From Paraburkholderia hayleyella (GTDB lineage Bacteria > Pseudomonadota > Gammaproteobacteria > Burkholderiales > Burkholderiaceae): a stretch of 64,000 bases of DNA. The notes under the pieces were generated by a model that saw nothing but the letters and a program-made list of their open reading frames with translations, searched no databases and had not been told where the DNA came from. Where the stretch lies: positions 248,001-312,000 of the forward strand of contig NZ_QPES01000001.1 in NCBI RefSeq assembly GCF_009455685.1, in the 5' to 3' direction. A program made the translations under genes and the position numbers. Of this stretch, positions 16,766 through 25,623 are shown piece after piece; within the stretch, counting starts at the first letter, position 1, and each line of letters opens with the position of its first letter.

Positions 16766-18288
16766 ATGAGCGAGACCGATCAAGGCGCCACCCAGGTGCG
16801 GACCTTGCCCCATGTCATAGGTGGCCAGGCTATAGCGGGTGCCAGTGGGCGCTTTGGCGACGTATTCAATCCTGCGTTAGGCGAGGTGACGGCGCGCGTC
16901 CCGCTGGCCAGCGTTGCTGAGGTGGATGCCGCGGTGGCAGCGGCCAAAGCCGCTTTCGCCGCGTGGAGCGAGACAGCGCCGATCAAGCGTGCCCGCGTGC
17001 TGTTCAAGTTCAAGGAGTTGCTGGACCGGCATCACGATGAACTGGCGGAGCTGATTACCCGCGAGCATGGCAAGGTGCGTGGGGATGCCCATGGCGAGGT
17101 CATGCGCGGCATTGAGATTGTCGAATTTGCCTGCGGTATTCCGAATCTGTTGAAAACGGATTTCACGGACCAGATCGGCGGGGGATTGATAACTGGAATT
17201 TGCGTCAGCCGCTCGGTGTAGTGGCGGGCGTCACGCCCTTTAATTTCCCGATGATGGTGCCATGCTGGATGTTTCCTCTCGCTATCGCCTGCGGCAATAC
17301 GTTTGTGCTGAAACCCTCGGAGCGCGACCCATCGGTGGCGATTCGTCTGGCGCAACTGCTGAAGGAAGCGGGTTTGCCCGATGGGGTTTTCAACGTCGTG
17401 CATGGCGACAAGGTCGCGGTTGATGCGTTGCTGGCCCATCCCGATGTCAGCGCGCTGTCGTTTGTCGGTTCGACACCGATTGCGGAATACATCTACACCG
17501 AGGGCACGAAGCGCGGCAAACGTGTTCAGGCGCTCGGCGGTGCGAAGAATCATCTGGTTGTGATGCCCGATGCCGATCTGGATCAGGCAGTCGATGCCTT
17601 GATGGGGGCCGCTTATGGATCTGCCGGTGAGCGCTGCATGGCGATTTCCGTGGCGGTCGCGGTGGGTACGGTTGCTGAGGAACTGATTGCGCGTCTCGCG
17701 CCAAGAGTAAAAGCACTGAAGATTCGTAATGGCCTGGATGCCGATGCTGAGATGGGGCCGCTGGTGAGCGCTGGGCATCGGCAGAAAGTAGAAGGCTATA
17801 TCGAAGCCGGGATTGCCGCGGGCGCGAAGCTGGTGGTGGATGGTCGTGGGCATCAGGTCGCAGGGCACGAACGCGGGTTTTTTCTGGGTGGCACGCTGTT
17901 CGATCAGGTGCAGACTGGGATGACGATTTATCAGGAAGAAATTTTTGGGCCGGTGCTGTGCATTGTGCGAGTGCCTGATCTGGCTTCGGCGGTGACGTTG
18001 ATCAACGCACATGAATTTGCCAACGGTGTGTCGTGCTTTACCTCGGATGGCGGGGCGGCACGCGCGTTTTCACGGCAGATTCAGGTAGGCATGGTGGGGA
18101 TCAATGTGCCGATTCCAGTGCCTATGGCATGGCATTCGTTTGGCGGCTGGAAGCGCTCGCTTTTTGGTGATCACCATGCGTATGGCGAAGAAGGCGTGCG
18201 TTTTTATACGCGCTACAAGAGCATCATGCAGCGCTGGCCGGACAGCATTGCCAAAGGGGCGGAGTTCACCATGCCCGTTGCCAGTTGA
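16766..18288 (+). pseudogene. mmsA: mmsA, frameshifted methylmalonate-semialdehyde dehydrogenase
   Basis: MmsA oxidises methylmalonate semialdehyde to propionyl-CoA in valine and myo-inositol breakdown. The gene is split over two frames. Residues from 16766 read normally to ...FTDQIGGG, then the frame ends at 17221. The family sequence continues one frame away from about 17185 (IDNWNLRQPLGVVAGVTPFNF) to 18288, including the catalytic cysteine in GERCMAI (17635-17637). The break coincides with a run of five G at 17180-17184; one more base would restore a full protein of about 507 residues. It could be a true mutation, a sequencing error or a slippage site. Neighbours are a divergent LysR gene and a GMC oxidoreductase. 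Confidence 0.9.
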
Positions 18289-18334
18289 TTCAAGTTACCC
18301 AGGTGCCACCCAGGTGAAGCCGATCACGCACGAA

Positions 18335-20017
18335 ATGCACGGAATGCACGGAATGCACGGAACACACGATAAGGCGCGGGCTCAGGTGGGGGCGGTATTC
18401 GACTACATCGTCGTGGGCGCGGGCACGGCGGGGTGTGTCCTGGCCAACCGTTTGAGCGAGGACGCTGGGGTGTCGGTGCTGCTGGTCGAGGCGGGCGGCA
18501 AAGACACGTACCCATGGATCCACATCCCGGTAGGTTACTTGTATTGCATCGGTAATCCGCGTACAGACTGGCTTTATCAAACGCACGCTGAACCGGGTCT
18601 GAATGGGCGTTCGTTAGCGTATCCGCGTGGCAGGGTGCTGGGTGGCAGTTCGTCGATCAACGGCATGATTTACATGCGCGGCCAGCGTGAGGATTACGAC
18701 GAATGGGCGAATCTGACACAGGATAGCGCCTGGTCGTGGGATGCGGTTTTGCCGGTATTTAAACGCAGCGAAGATCACTACGGTGGCGCGAATGCATGGC
18801 ATGGCGCGGGTGGGCCATGGCGTGTCGAGCGCCAGCGTCTTTCGTGGACCCTCCTCGATGCTTTTGCCCAGGCGGCTCAGCAAATGGGTCTGCGCGCGAC
18901 GGATGATTTCAATCGCGGTGATAACTCAGGGGTCGGCTACTTCGATGTGAACCAGAAGCGTGGCATACGGTGGAGTGCGGCCAGGGCTTTTTTACGCCCC
19001 GCCTCTGGACGCCCGAACCTGACCGTATGGACCCATGCTCATGTGCAGCGTCTTGTGTTTGAAGGTCAGCGTTGCCGTGGCATTGCATATCGCTGCGATG
19101 GCGTTGAACAAACCGTACGGGCACGCTGCGAGGTTGTGCTCAGCGCGGGTGCGGTGAATTCACCACAATTACTTGAGCTGTCCGGCATTGGTGCGGCAGC
19201 TCGCCTGCGCAACCTGGGTCTGGATGTGCGTCAGGATTTACCCGGTGTAGGTGAGAATCTTCAAGATCATTTGCAGTTGCGTATGTCGTATCGGGTGAAT
19301 GGTGTGTCCACCCTGAATACAGCTTCGGCGCACTGGTGGGGCAAGACACGTATTGCTCTGGAATATGCGTTGTTCCGGCGTGGAGCGATGTCGATGGCAC
19401 CCTCCCAACTGGGCGTCTTTGCGCGCTCTGATCCGGACCATCCTGCTCAGGGACGGCCCGATCTGGAGTACCACGTCCAGCCGTTATCGCTGGAGCGTTT
19501 CGGAGAGCCCTTGCATCGCGTCAATGCATTTACTGCCTCAGTGTGTTCATTACGTCCCACTTCGCGTGGCAGTGTGCATATTGAATCACGCGATCCTCAT
19601 GTACCTCCCTTGATTGCTCCGAACTATCTGGCAACGGACGAAGACCGGCATGTTGCAGCGAATGCCTTGCGTCTGACGCGCCGAATCATCGCGGCACCCG
19701 CGCTAGCGCGCTATCAGCCACAAGAGTTACGGCCTGGCATGGCTTACCAGACCGAAGCAGAACTGCAGCAAGCCGCAAGCGAGATCGGCACGACTATTTT
19801 TCATCCTGTGGGCACGTGCCGCATGGGTCAGGTGAGTGACCCTTTGGCGGTGGTTGACTCGCATCTGCGCGTGATCGGTGTAGCCGGGCTGCGTGTGGTG
19901 GATGCCTCGGTCATGCCGGTGATTACCTCAGGCAATACGAATTCACCCACGTTGATGATCGCTGAACGTGCGGCCGGGTTACTGCGTGCGGCACGCCGCC
20001 AGCGCACGGTGGATTAA
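18335..20017 (+). CDS. GMC-family FAD oxidoreductase, choline dehydrogenase-like
   Basis: About 560 residues of the glucose-methanol-choline oxidoreductase family, which oxidise alcohols with FAD. The Rossmann motif VVGAGTAGCVLANRLSED lies near the N-terminus. The second signature is GRVLGGSSSINGMIY, and the active-site histidine lies in FHPVGTCRMG near the C-terminus, with NTNSPTLMIAERA at the end. The frame is open from 18104 inside mmsA, but GMC sequence begins only after about 18400. The start region holds a 9-bp repeat giving three in-frame ATGs at 18335, 18344 and 18353; the first is used here. The substrate is not known; BetA-like choline oxidation is one option. It lies 46 bases after mmsA. 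Confidence 0.88.
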   Translation: MHGMHGMHGTHDKARAQVGAVFDYIVVGAGTAGCVLANRLSEDAGVSVLLVEAGGKDTYPWIHIPVGYLYCIGNPRTDWLYQTHAEPGLNGRSLAYPRGRVLGGSSSINGMIYMRGQREDYDEWANLTQDSAWSWDAVLPVFKRSEDHYGGANAWHGAGGPWRVERQRLSWTLLDAFAQAAQQMGLRATDDFNRGDNSGVGYFDVNQKRGIRWSAARAFLRPASGRPNLTVWTHAHVQRLVFEGQRCRGIAYRCDGVEQTVRARCEVVLSAGAVNSPQLLELSGIGAAARLRNLGLDVRQDLPGVGENLQDHLQLRMSYRVNGVSTLNTASAHWWGKTRIALEYALFRRGAMSMAPSQLGVFARSDPDHPAQGRPDLEYHVQPLSLERFGEPLHRVNAFTASVCSLRPTSRGSVHIESRDPHVPPLIAPNYLATDEDRHVAANALRLTRRIIAAPALARYQPQELRPGMAYQTEAELQQAASEIGTTIFHPVGTCRMGQVSDPLAVVDSHLRVIGVAGLRVVDASVMPVITSGNTNSPTLMIAERAAGLLRAARRQRTVD

Positions 20018-20260
20018 GCGGTATTCGTGTAAACGCATTGCACCAGATAGATGCGCTAGACGATATTCAGATTATCTAAGTGAAAATCCCAATGAATTCA
20101 ATACGCTAATAGCGCGACAATGCGCTCATGTTATGTGACGCGATGCGGGGAGCATCGGGATGTGCGTCCCACTAGCACGGGCGCGCAGCTTTTGCTGCCG
20201 CCGTCAAAAGCCGCGCGGGCGCTGATCCTCTGCATCGCCTGACTCCGTATGGAAGGGAAC

Positions 20261-21040
20261 ATGATTCTCGGCGACACGATTCTGGAAACGTGCGATCTGA
20301 CTAAAGAATTCAAAGGGTTTACCGCAGTAGATGGGGTCAATTTACGTGTGCGTCGAGGATCAATTCATGCATTGATTGGGCCCAACGGCGCGGGAAAAAC
20401 CACCTGTTTTAATCTGCTTACCAAATTTCTTGAGCCTTCAGCGGGGCAAATTTTTTTCAACGGTATCGACATTACACATGAGCGTCCTGCGCAAATCGCC
20501 CGGCGCGGGATTATCCGGTCATTCCAGATTTCTGCCGTTTTTCCGCATTTAACGGCATTGCAAAACGTTCGCATTGGGCTACAACGAAAACTCGGTACGG
20601 CATTTCATTTTTGGCGCAGCGAGCGCACGCTGCGCCAACTCAATGATCGTGCGCTGGATCTGCTCACTCAGGTCGACCTGGCGGATTTCGCTGCGAAGCC
20701 GGCTGCCGAACTCTCGTATGGCCGAAAACGCGCGCTTGAGATCGCCACGACCCTGGCGATGGAGCCGGAATTAATGTTGCTCGATGAGCCCACCCAGGGG
20801 ATGGGCCATGAGGATGTTGAACGTGTGACCGTGCTGATTCAAAAGGTCTCTAGTGGGCGAACCATTCTCATGGTCGAGCACAACATGAACGTTATCGCGG
20901 GCATCTCGGACACGATAACGGTCTTGCAACGCGGTGAAGTGCTAGCGGAAGGGCGCTATGCCGAAGTCTCGAAAAATCCGCTCGTCATGCAAGCCTATAT
21001 GGGGAGCGCAGATATGGCGCTTGCTGGAGCGTATTCGTGA
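20261..21040 (+). CDS. livG: Branched-chain-type ABC transporter ATPase (LivG-like)
   Basis: About 259 residues. It contains Walker A GPNGAGKTT, the unusual signature LSYGRKRALEIA (replacing LSGGQ, common in LivG-like proteins), Walker B LMLLDEPTQGM and the H-loop VEHNM. The ATG at 20261 is chosen because GGAAGGG lies just upstream; an ATG at 20249 has no ribosome site. It is the first gene of livG-livF-binding protein-livH-livM and overlaps livF by four bases. Substrate may be a branched-chain amino acid, amide or related compound; position after the mmsA/GMC genes suggests a catabolic import role. Confidence 0.92.
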   Translation: MILGDTILETCDLTKEFKGFTAVDGVNLRVRRGSIHALIGPNGAGKTTCFNLLTKFLEPSAGQIFFNGIDITHERPAQIARRGIIRSFQISAVFPHLTALQNVRIGLQRKLGTAFHFWRSERTLRQLNDRALDLLTQVDLADFAAKPAAELSYGRKRALEIATTLAMEPELMLLDEPTQGMGHEDVERVTVLIQKVSSGRTILMVEHNMNVIAGISDTITVLQRGEVLAEGRYAEVSKNPLVMQAYMGSADMALAGAYS

Positions 21041-21744
21041 GCGCCGCGCTAGAGATCGAAAATTTACATGCCTGGTACGGTGAGTCGCATATTCTGCATG
21101 GCGTTGATATGCGCGTGCAGCATGGTGAGGTCGTCACGTTGCTGGGCCGAAACGGAGCAGGACGCTCGACTACCTTGCGCGCCATCATGGGCCTGACGGG
21201 CCGCCGTAGAGGATCGGTTCGCATTGGGATGAGCGAAACCATCAGGATGCCGACGTATCGTATTGCGCATTGCGGCGTCGGCTATTGCCCTGAAGAACGC
21301 GGGATTTTTTCGAGTTTGTCGTGCGTGGAAAACATGCTGCTTCCGCCGTCTGTCGGAGACGTCGCGCATACGATGTCGCTCGAAGAGATTTACCAGATGT
21401 TTCCCAATCTTAAAGAGCATCAGATGAGTCAAGGTACTCGTCTCTCTGGTGGTGAGCAGCAAATGCTAGCCATGGCGCGTATTTTGCGTACGGGAGCGAG
21501 TTTGCTATTGCTCGATGAGATTTCCGAGGGGCTCGCTCCCGTGATTGTGCAGGCGCTGGCCCGTATGATCGTGACACTTAAGGCGAGGGGCTACACGATC
21601 GTCATGGTTGAGCAGAACTTTCGTTTCGCTGCGCCGCTCGCAGATCATTTCTATGTCATGGAACATGGCCGCATCGTCGAACATTTCAATGCGGCAGCGC
21701 TGCCGGGAAAGACAGCGGTAATACACGAATTGCTCGGCCTATAA
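21037..21744 (+). CDS. livF: Branched-chain-type ABC ATPase (LivF-like), Walker A Arg
   Basis: A 235-residue ATPase starting at GTG 21037 inside the livG stop. It has signature RLSGGEQQMLAMARI, Walker B SLLLLDEISEGL and H-loop VEQNF, as in LivF. The P-loop reads GRNGAGRST, so the invariant lysine of Walker A is arginine at residue 43. I have a memory of GRNGAGRT-type loops in some Burkholderia LivF proteins, but the change would normally weaken ATP hydrolysis. The partner LivG has a normal P-loop, so the heterodimer may still work with one site. Second gene of the first Liv operon. Confidence 0.91.
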   Translation: MSAALEIENLHAWYGESHILHGVDMRVQHGEVVTLLGRNGAGRSTTLRAIMGLTGRRRGSVRIGMSETIRMPTYRIAHCGVGYCPEERGIFSSLSCVENMLLPPSVGDVAHTMSLEEIYQMFPNLKEHQMSQGTRLSGGEQQMLAMARILRTGASLLLLDEISEGLAPVIVQALARMIVTLKARGYTIVMVEQNFRFAAPLADHFYVMEHGRIVEHFNAAALPGKTAVIHELLGL

Positions 21745-21811
21745 GCGTTTTATCTAATACAGAAAATAACAACAAAGGATAAATACAACACGAGTAGAAC
21801 AGGAGACAAAC

Positions 21812-23026
21812 ATGAAACTGAAAATACTCACGCGTTTGATGTCGCGTTGCTTCGCTGTTACGGCAGGCATGGCATTGACGATAGGCAGCGTGCAGGCGGC
21901 AAACGATACCGTCAAGATCGGTTTTATTACCGACATGTCTGGGCTGTATGCGGATATTGATGGGCCGGGTGGTCTTGAGGCGATCCGCATGGCAGTGGCT
22001 GATTTCGGCGGCAAGGTGAATGGACGGCCAATTCAGGTGGTGTATGCCGATCATCAGAATAAGGCCGATATCGCGGCGTCACGGGCACGTGAGTGGTTCG
22101 ACCGCGATGGCGTGGATATGTTGATTGGCGGCACGAATTCGGCAACTGGGCTTGCGATGAATCAGGTCGCGGGTGAAAAGCACAAGGTTTATTTCAGCAT
22201 TGGTGCTGGGGCCGATTCGCTGACCAATGAGCAATGTACGCCGTACACCGTGCATTACGCCTATGACACTACGGCGCTGGCTAAAGGCACGGGGTCGGCG
22301 GTGACGAAGCAGGGCGGCAAGTCATGGTTTTTTTTGACGGCGGATTACGCATTCGGTAAAGCTCTCGAAAAAAATACGGCCAACGTGGTGAAAGAAAATG
22401 GCGGTCAGGTACTTGGATCGGTGCGGCATCCATTATCGGCATCCGATTTTTCTTCGTTTTTGCTTCAGGCACAGGCTTCGAAGGCCCAGGTGCTGGGACT
22501 GGCGAATGCGGGGGGCGATACGATCAACGCGATCAAGGCTGCCAGGGAATTCGGTATCACACGTTCGATGAAGATCGCGGCGTTGCTGGTGTTTATCAAC
22601 GATATCCATAGCCTTGGGCTGGAAACTACCCAGGGGCTTGTGCTGACCGATAGCTGGTACTGGAACAAGGATGCGAATACGCGCAAATGGTCGAAGCGTT
22701 ATTTCGACAAGATGCGAAAAATGCCTTCCAGTCTTCAGGCCGCTGATTATTCCGCCACGATGAATTATCTGAAAGCGGTGCAGGCAGTGGGATCGACAGA
22801 TGCCGACAAAGTTATGACGCAACTTAAGGCGCAGAAGATCGACGACTTCTTTGCTAAAGGCTATGTGCGTCGGGATGGCAGCATGATTCACGACATGTAC
22901 CTGATGCAGGTTAAAACACCTGCCGAATCAAAAGAGCCGTGGGATTACTACAAAATCATTGCCACCATTCCTGGTGAACAGGCATTTACAACACGGCAGG
23001 AAACGCGCTGCGCACTATGGAAGTGA
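21812..23026 (+). CDS. Periplasmic substrate-binding protein of first Liv system
   Basis: A 404-residue type I periplasmic binding protein (Peripla_BP_6). A signal peptide ends near residue 29 (GSVQA-AND). The mature protein begins VKIGFITDMSGLYADIDGPGG, the usual ligand-binding start of LivK-like receptors. The ATG has an AGGAG site. It sits between the ATPases and permeases livH/livM and delivers the solute to them. LivK-like receptors bind amino acids, amides, urea or aromatic acids; the ligand cannot be read here. Confidence 0.92.
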   Translation: MKLKILTRLMSRCFAVTAGMALTIGSVQAANDTVKIGFITDMSGLYADIDGPGGLEAIRMAVADFGGKVNGRPIQVVYADHQNKADIAASRAREWFDRDGVDMLIGGTNSATGLAMNQVAGEKHKVYFSIGAGADSLTNEQCTPYTVHYAYDTTALAKGTGSAVTKQGGKSWFFLTADYAFGKALEKNTANVVKENGGQVLGSVRHPLSASDFSSFLLQAQASKAQVLGLANAGGDTINAIKAAREFGITRSMKIAALLVFINDIHSLGLETTQGLVLTDSWYWNKDANTRKWSKRYFDKMRKMPSSLQAADYSATMNYLKAVQAVGSTDADKVMTQLKAQKIDDFFAKGYVRRDGSMIHDMYLMQVKTPAESKEPWDYYKIIATIPGEQAFTTRQETRCALWK

Positions 23027-23115
23027 CGTATGTGAATCGGGATGCAAGGCGGCAAACGGATTGCCACTTTGCGATGACGTATTTTCCTGGCGACAGATGA
23101 CGGGTTGAAGGTTCG

Positions 23116-24000
23116 ATGGATATCCTGGGCGTTCCATTGCCGGCGATGCTGAGCCAGTTGTTGCTCGGGCTCGTGAACGGCTCGTTTTATGCGATGTTGA
23201 GTTTGGGCCTCGCGGTGATTTTTGGCTTGCTCAATATCATCAACTTTGCTCATGGCGCGCTTTTCATGCTTGGCGCGATGCTTACATGGATGGGGTTGTC
23301 GTACCTTGGCCTCTCCTACTGGATCATGCTGGTACTGGCTCCAGCCCTTGCGGGGTTATTGGGCATCCTGATTGAGCGCACCCTGTTGCGCAGGATTTAT
23401 CACGTCGACCATCTATATGGGCTTCTGCTGACATTTGGCCTGACGCTGGTGATCGAAGGTGTGTTCCATACGTTCTATGGTTCCTCCGGGCAGCCTTATG
23501 ACGTACCGCAGGCGCTATCGGGGGTGAGCAATCTGGGCTTCATGTTTTTGCCGAACTATCGTGCATGGGTCGTCGTGGTATCGCTGGTGGTGTGTTTTGC
23601 AACGTGGTTCATGATCGAAAAAACCCAGCTCGGAATGTATTTGCGAGCAGGCACCGAGAACCCGCGTCTTGTGGAAGCATTTGGCATCAACGTGCCGCGA
23701 ATGATTACGCTGACCTATGGCTTTGGCGTTGCATTGGCTGCGTTTGCGGGGGTGCTGGCAGCTCCGGTTATTCAGATTTCACCGTTGATGGGGCAACCGG
23801 TGATCATCACGGTATTTGCGGTGGTGGTGATTGGCGGCATGGGCTCGATTCCCGGTTCGATTTTGACGGGACTGATGCTAGGCGTGATTGAAGGATTAAC
23901 GCGCGTTTTTTATCCGGAGGCATCGGCGACGGTCGTCTTCATCATCATGGCGCTGGTATTGCTGGTGCGGCCGGCAGGCATCTTTGGCAAGGAAAAATAA
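23116..24000 (+). CDS. livH: LivH-like ABC permease
   Basis: A 294-residue inner-membrane permease of the branched-chain amino acid family with about eight helices. Typical sequences are NGSFYAMLSLGLAVIFGLLNIINFAHGA at the start and AVVVIGGMGSIPGSILTGLMLGV near the C-terminus (each only partly quoted elsewhere). Its stop overlaps the livM start by one base. It forms the translocation channel with LivM and is driven by the upstream LivG/LivF pair. Confidence 0.93.
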   Translation: MDILGVPLPAMLSQLLLGLVNGSFYAMLSLGLAVIFGLLNIINFAHGALFMLGAMLTWMGLSYLGLSYWIMLVLAPALAGLLGILIERTLLRRIYHVDHLYGLLLTFGLTLVIEGVFHTFYGSSGQPYDVPQALSGVSNLGFMFLPNYRAWVVVVSLVVCFATWFMIEKTQLGMYLRAGTENPRLVEAFGINVPRMITLTYGFGVALAAFAGVLAAPVIQISPLMGQPVIITVFAVVVIGGMGSIPGSILTGLMLGVIEGLTRVFYPEASATVVFIIMALVLLVRPAGIFGKEK

Positions 24001-24980
24001 TGCAAAAAAAAGCGTTCTATACGCTATTGCTGCTGGGTCTGGTTCTCGCGCCATGGATAGGGGCTTATCCACTCTTCGTGATGAAGATGCTGTGTTTCGC
24101 GCTCTTTGCCTCGGCCTTCAACCTGTTGCTGGGATATACCGGGTTGCTGTCGTTTGGTCACGCCATGTTTCTCGCTACCGCGGGATATGCGACGGGCTAC
24201 ACCATTCAGACATGGGGCTTTTCACCGGAGCTTGGAGTACTCGCTGGAACCGTTGCCGCAATGCTACTTGGCATGATTGTTGGTTTCTTTGCGATTCGCT
24301 GCCAGGGCATTTACTTTGCGATGGTGACATTGGCTTTCGCGCAGATGATGTATTTCATTTACTTGCAGGCCCCGTTTACCCATGGCGAAGATGGCTTGCA
24401 AGGGGTGCCGCGCGGCAGCTTGTTTGGGCTGCTCGATCTGTCATCAGATATCGTGCTCTATTACGTTGTGTTGACGGTAATGGCCTTGGTGTTCTTGCTG
24501 ATTGTGCGCATCGTTCATTCTCCATTTGGACAGGTGCTGGTCGCCATTAAAGAAAATGAACCAAGAGCGGTCTCGCTAGGTTATGACGCGGCCCGCTTCA
24601 AATTGCTCGCGTTTGTGCTGTCGGCGGGGCTGAGCGGGCTGGCAGGATCGCTGAAAGTACTGGTGCTGGGGTTTGAGACGCTCGGCGATGCCTATTGGAC
24701 GATGTCCGGTCTTGTTGTACTGATGACGCTCATCGGTGGCATGGGGACGCTCTGTGGCCCTTTGCTGGGGGCAGCGCTGATCGTCGTTCTGGAAGACCGG
24801 CTGGGCGATCTGGGGAACGTGCTGGCAACAGTGACAGGTATCAGCTGGTTTCGGACATTCGGCGAGTCAGTCACGATTGTCACTGGACTGATTTTTATCG
24901 TGTGTGTCCTGGTGTTTCGACGGGGTATCGTCGGTGAGATCGTGGCTCGGACCAGGGTTTTACGCAGCCAGGATAATTAA
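24000..24980 (+). CDS. livM: LivM-like ABC permease
   Basis: A 326-residue partner permease. Family landmarks include NLLLGYTGLLSFGHAMFLA (residues 41-59) and VAIKENEPRAVSLGYD (the cytoplasmic coupling loop contacting the ATPase). GGMGTLCGPLLGAALIVVLE follows near the C-terminus. It starts at 24000 at the livH stop. This is the last gene of the first Liv operon; the next plausible terminator is about 240 bases downstream. Confidence 0.93.
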   Translation: MQKKAFYTLLLLGLVLAPWIGAYPLFVMKMLCFALFASAFNLLLGYTGLLSFGHAMFLATAGYATGYTIQTWGFSPELGVLAGTVAAMLLGMIVGFFAIRCQGIYFAMVTLAFAQMMYFIYLQAPFTHGEDGLQGVPRGSLFGLLDLSSDIVLYYVVLTVMALVFLLIVRIVHSPFGQVLVAIKENEPRAVSLGYDAARFKLLAFVLSAGLSGLAGSLKVLVLGFETLGDAYWTMSGLVVLMTLIGGMGTLCGPLLGAALIVVLEDRLGDLGNVLATVTGISWFRTFGESVTIVTGLIFIVCVLVFRRGIVGEIVARTRVLRSQDN

Positions 24981-25187
24981 TCTGGTATCCGATCCATATG
25001 GGCGAAGCTATATGGCTTTATCCATGCTGCATTAAATATTTTGGTGAATAGAACAATCATGTTACTGGTCAGTTTTTTCTGTTAATCATTAAGCTGGGAT
25101 ATGCCTAGGGTAAATGCTAGTTGTTCACTTCTGAGCGCTTGTTTAATCTTCGCCTAGTTCTGATGCACGCTGAATTTTGCAGGTGGA

Positions 25188-25260
25188 GAACGAGGAGACA
25201 ATGAGGCACTCAGTGCCCAGGAAAGCGCTACCAGATTAACGTCTGGTGGCGCTTTTTATT
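25188..25260 (+). ncRNA. Possible small RNA or leader with 12-codon ORF
   Basis: Two tandem hairpins are seen: GGCAC/GTGCC at 25205-25217 and a strong terminator stem at 25222-25256. Through both runs a 12-codon frame (25201-25239, MRHSVPRKALPD) with GAGGAG three bases before its ATG; its stop codon lies in the terminator loop. It may be a small RNA, a leader peptide/attenuator, or simply the trailer of the livM transcript. It is not rich in branched-chain residues, so classical attenuation by those amino acids is not suggested. Confidence 0.4.
25222..25256 (+). terminator. Rho-independent terminator between Liv operons
   Basis: Arms AAAGCGCTACCAGA (25222-25235) and TCTGGTGGCGCTTTT (25242-25256) pair with one G-U and a six-base loop, followed by a T-rich tail. 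It probably ends transcripts coming from livM or the small element in front of it. Confidence 0.8.
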
Positions 25261-25623
25261 TGCCCGTCTGTTTTGTCTATCTGTGCCTTTTATGAATGTT
25301 TTCACTGGATTAGCAGATTCGCTTTGCCTTTTATTTTTATGCTTGGCGCATTTTTTTACGTCCGCTAAACTCGGTAATTGCCGACCATATAGTCGGTGAT
25401 TGCATCAATCATCACGATTAGCTTACTGACGTATTAATTCCGTTCATTAAGTGCCGCGCTGAGGGCTATATCGCCAGCGCGCATGCAAGTCGAGATGTTT
25501 TTTTGCTGTATGCAGTCACCCGTTAGGGCGATGACACCCAATCACCCCGGCAGTCGAGCCGGAAAATACAAAACCCAAAACACACTACGCAATATGCGCG
25601 AAGCGGGCGCATGGAGACTGACG

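Larger units (their letters stand above)
24981..25623. other. Intergenic region between the two Liv operons
   Basis: A 643-bp AT-rich gap. It contains a structured element with a Rho-independent terminator (25188-25260, listed separately). The part from 25261 to 25623 should hold the promoter of the second operon, but no clear -35/-10 pair was found. The open frame of the next gene extends back to 25483 without signs of coding. Confidence 0.5.

Noticed and set aside
17032..18012. 326-codon minus-strand frame opposite mmsA
   Set aside because: Antisense of the aldehyde dehydrogenase, whose family sequence is clear in the plus strand.
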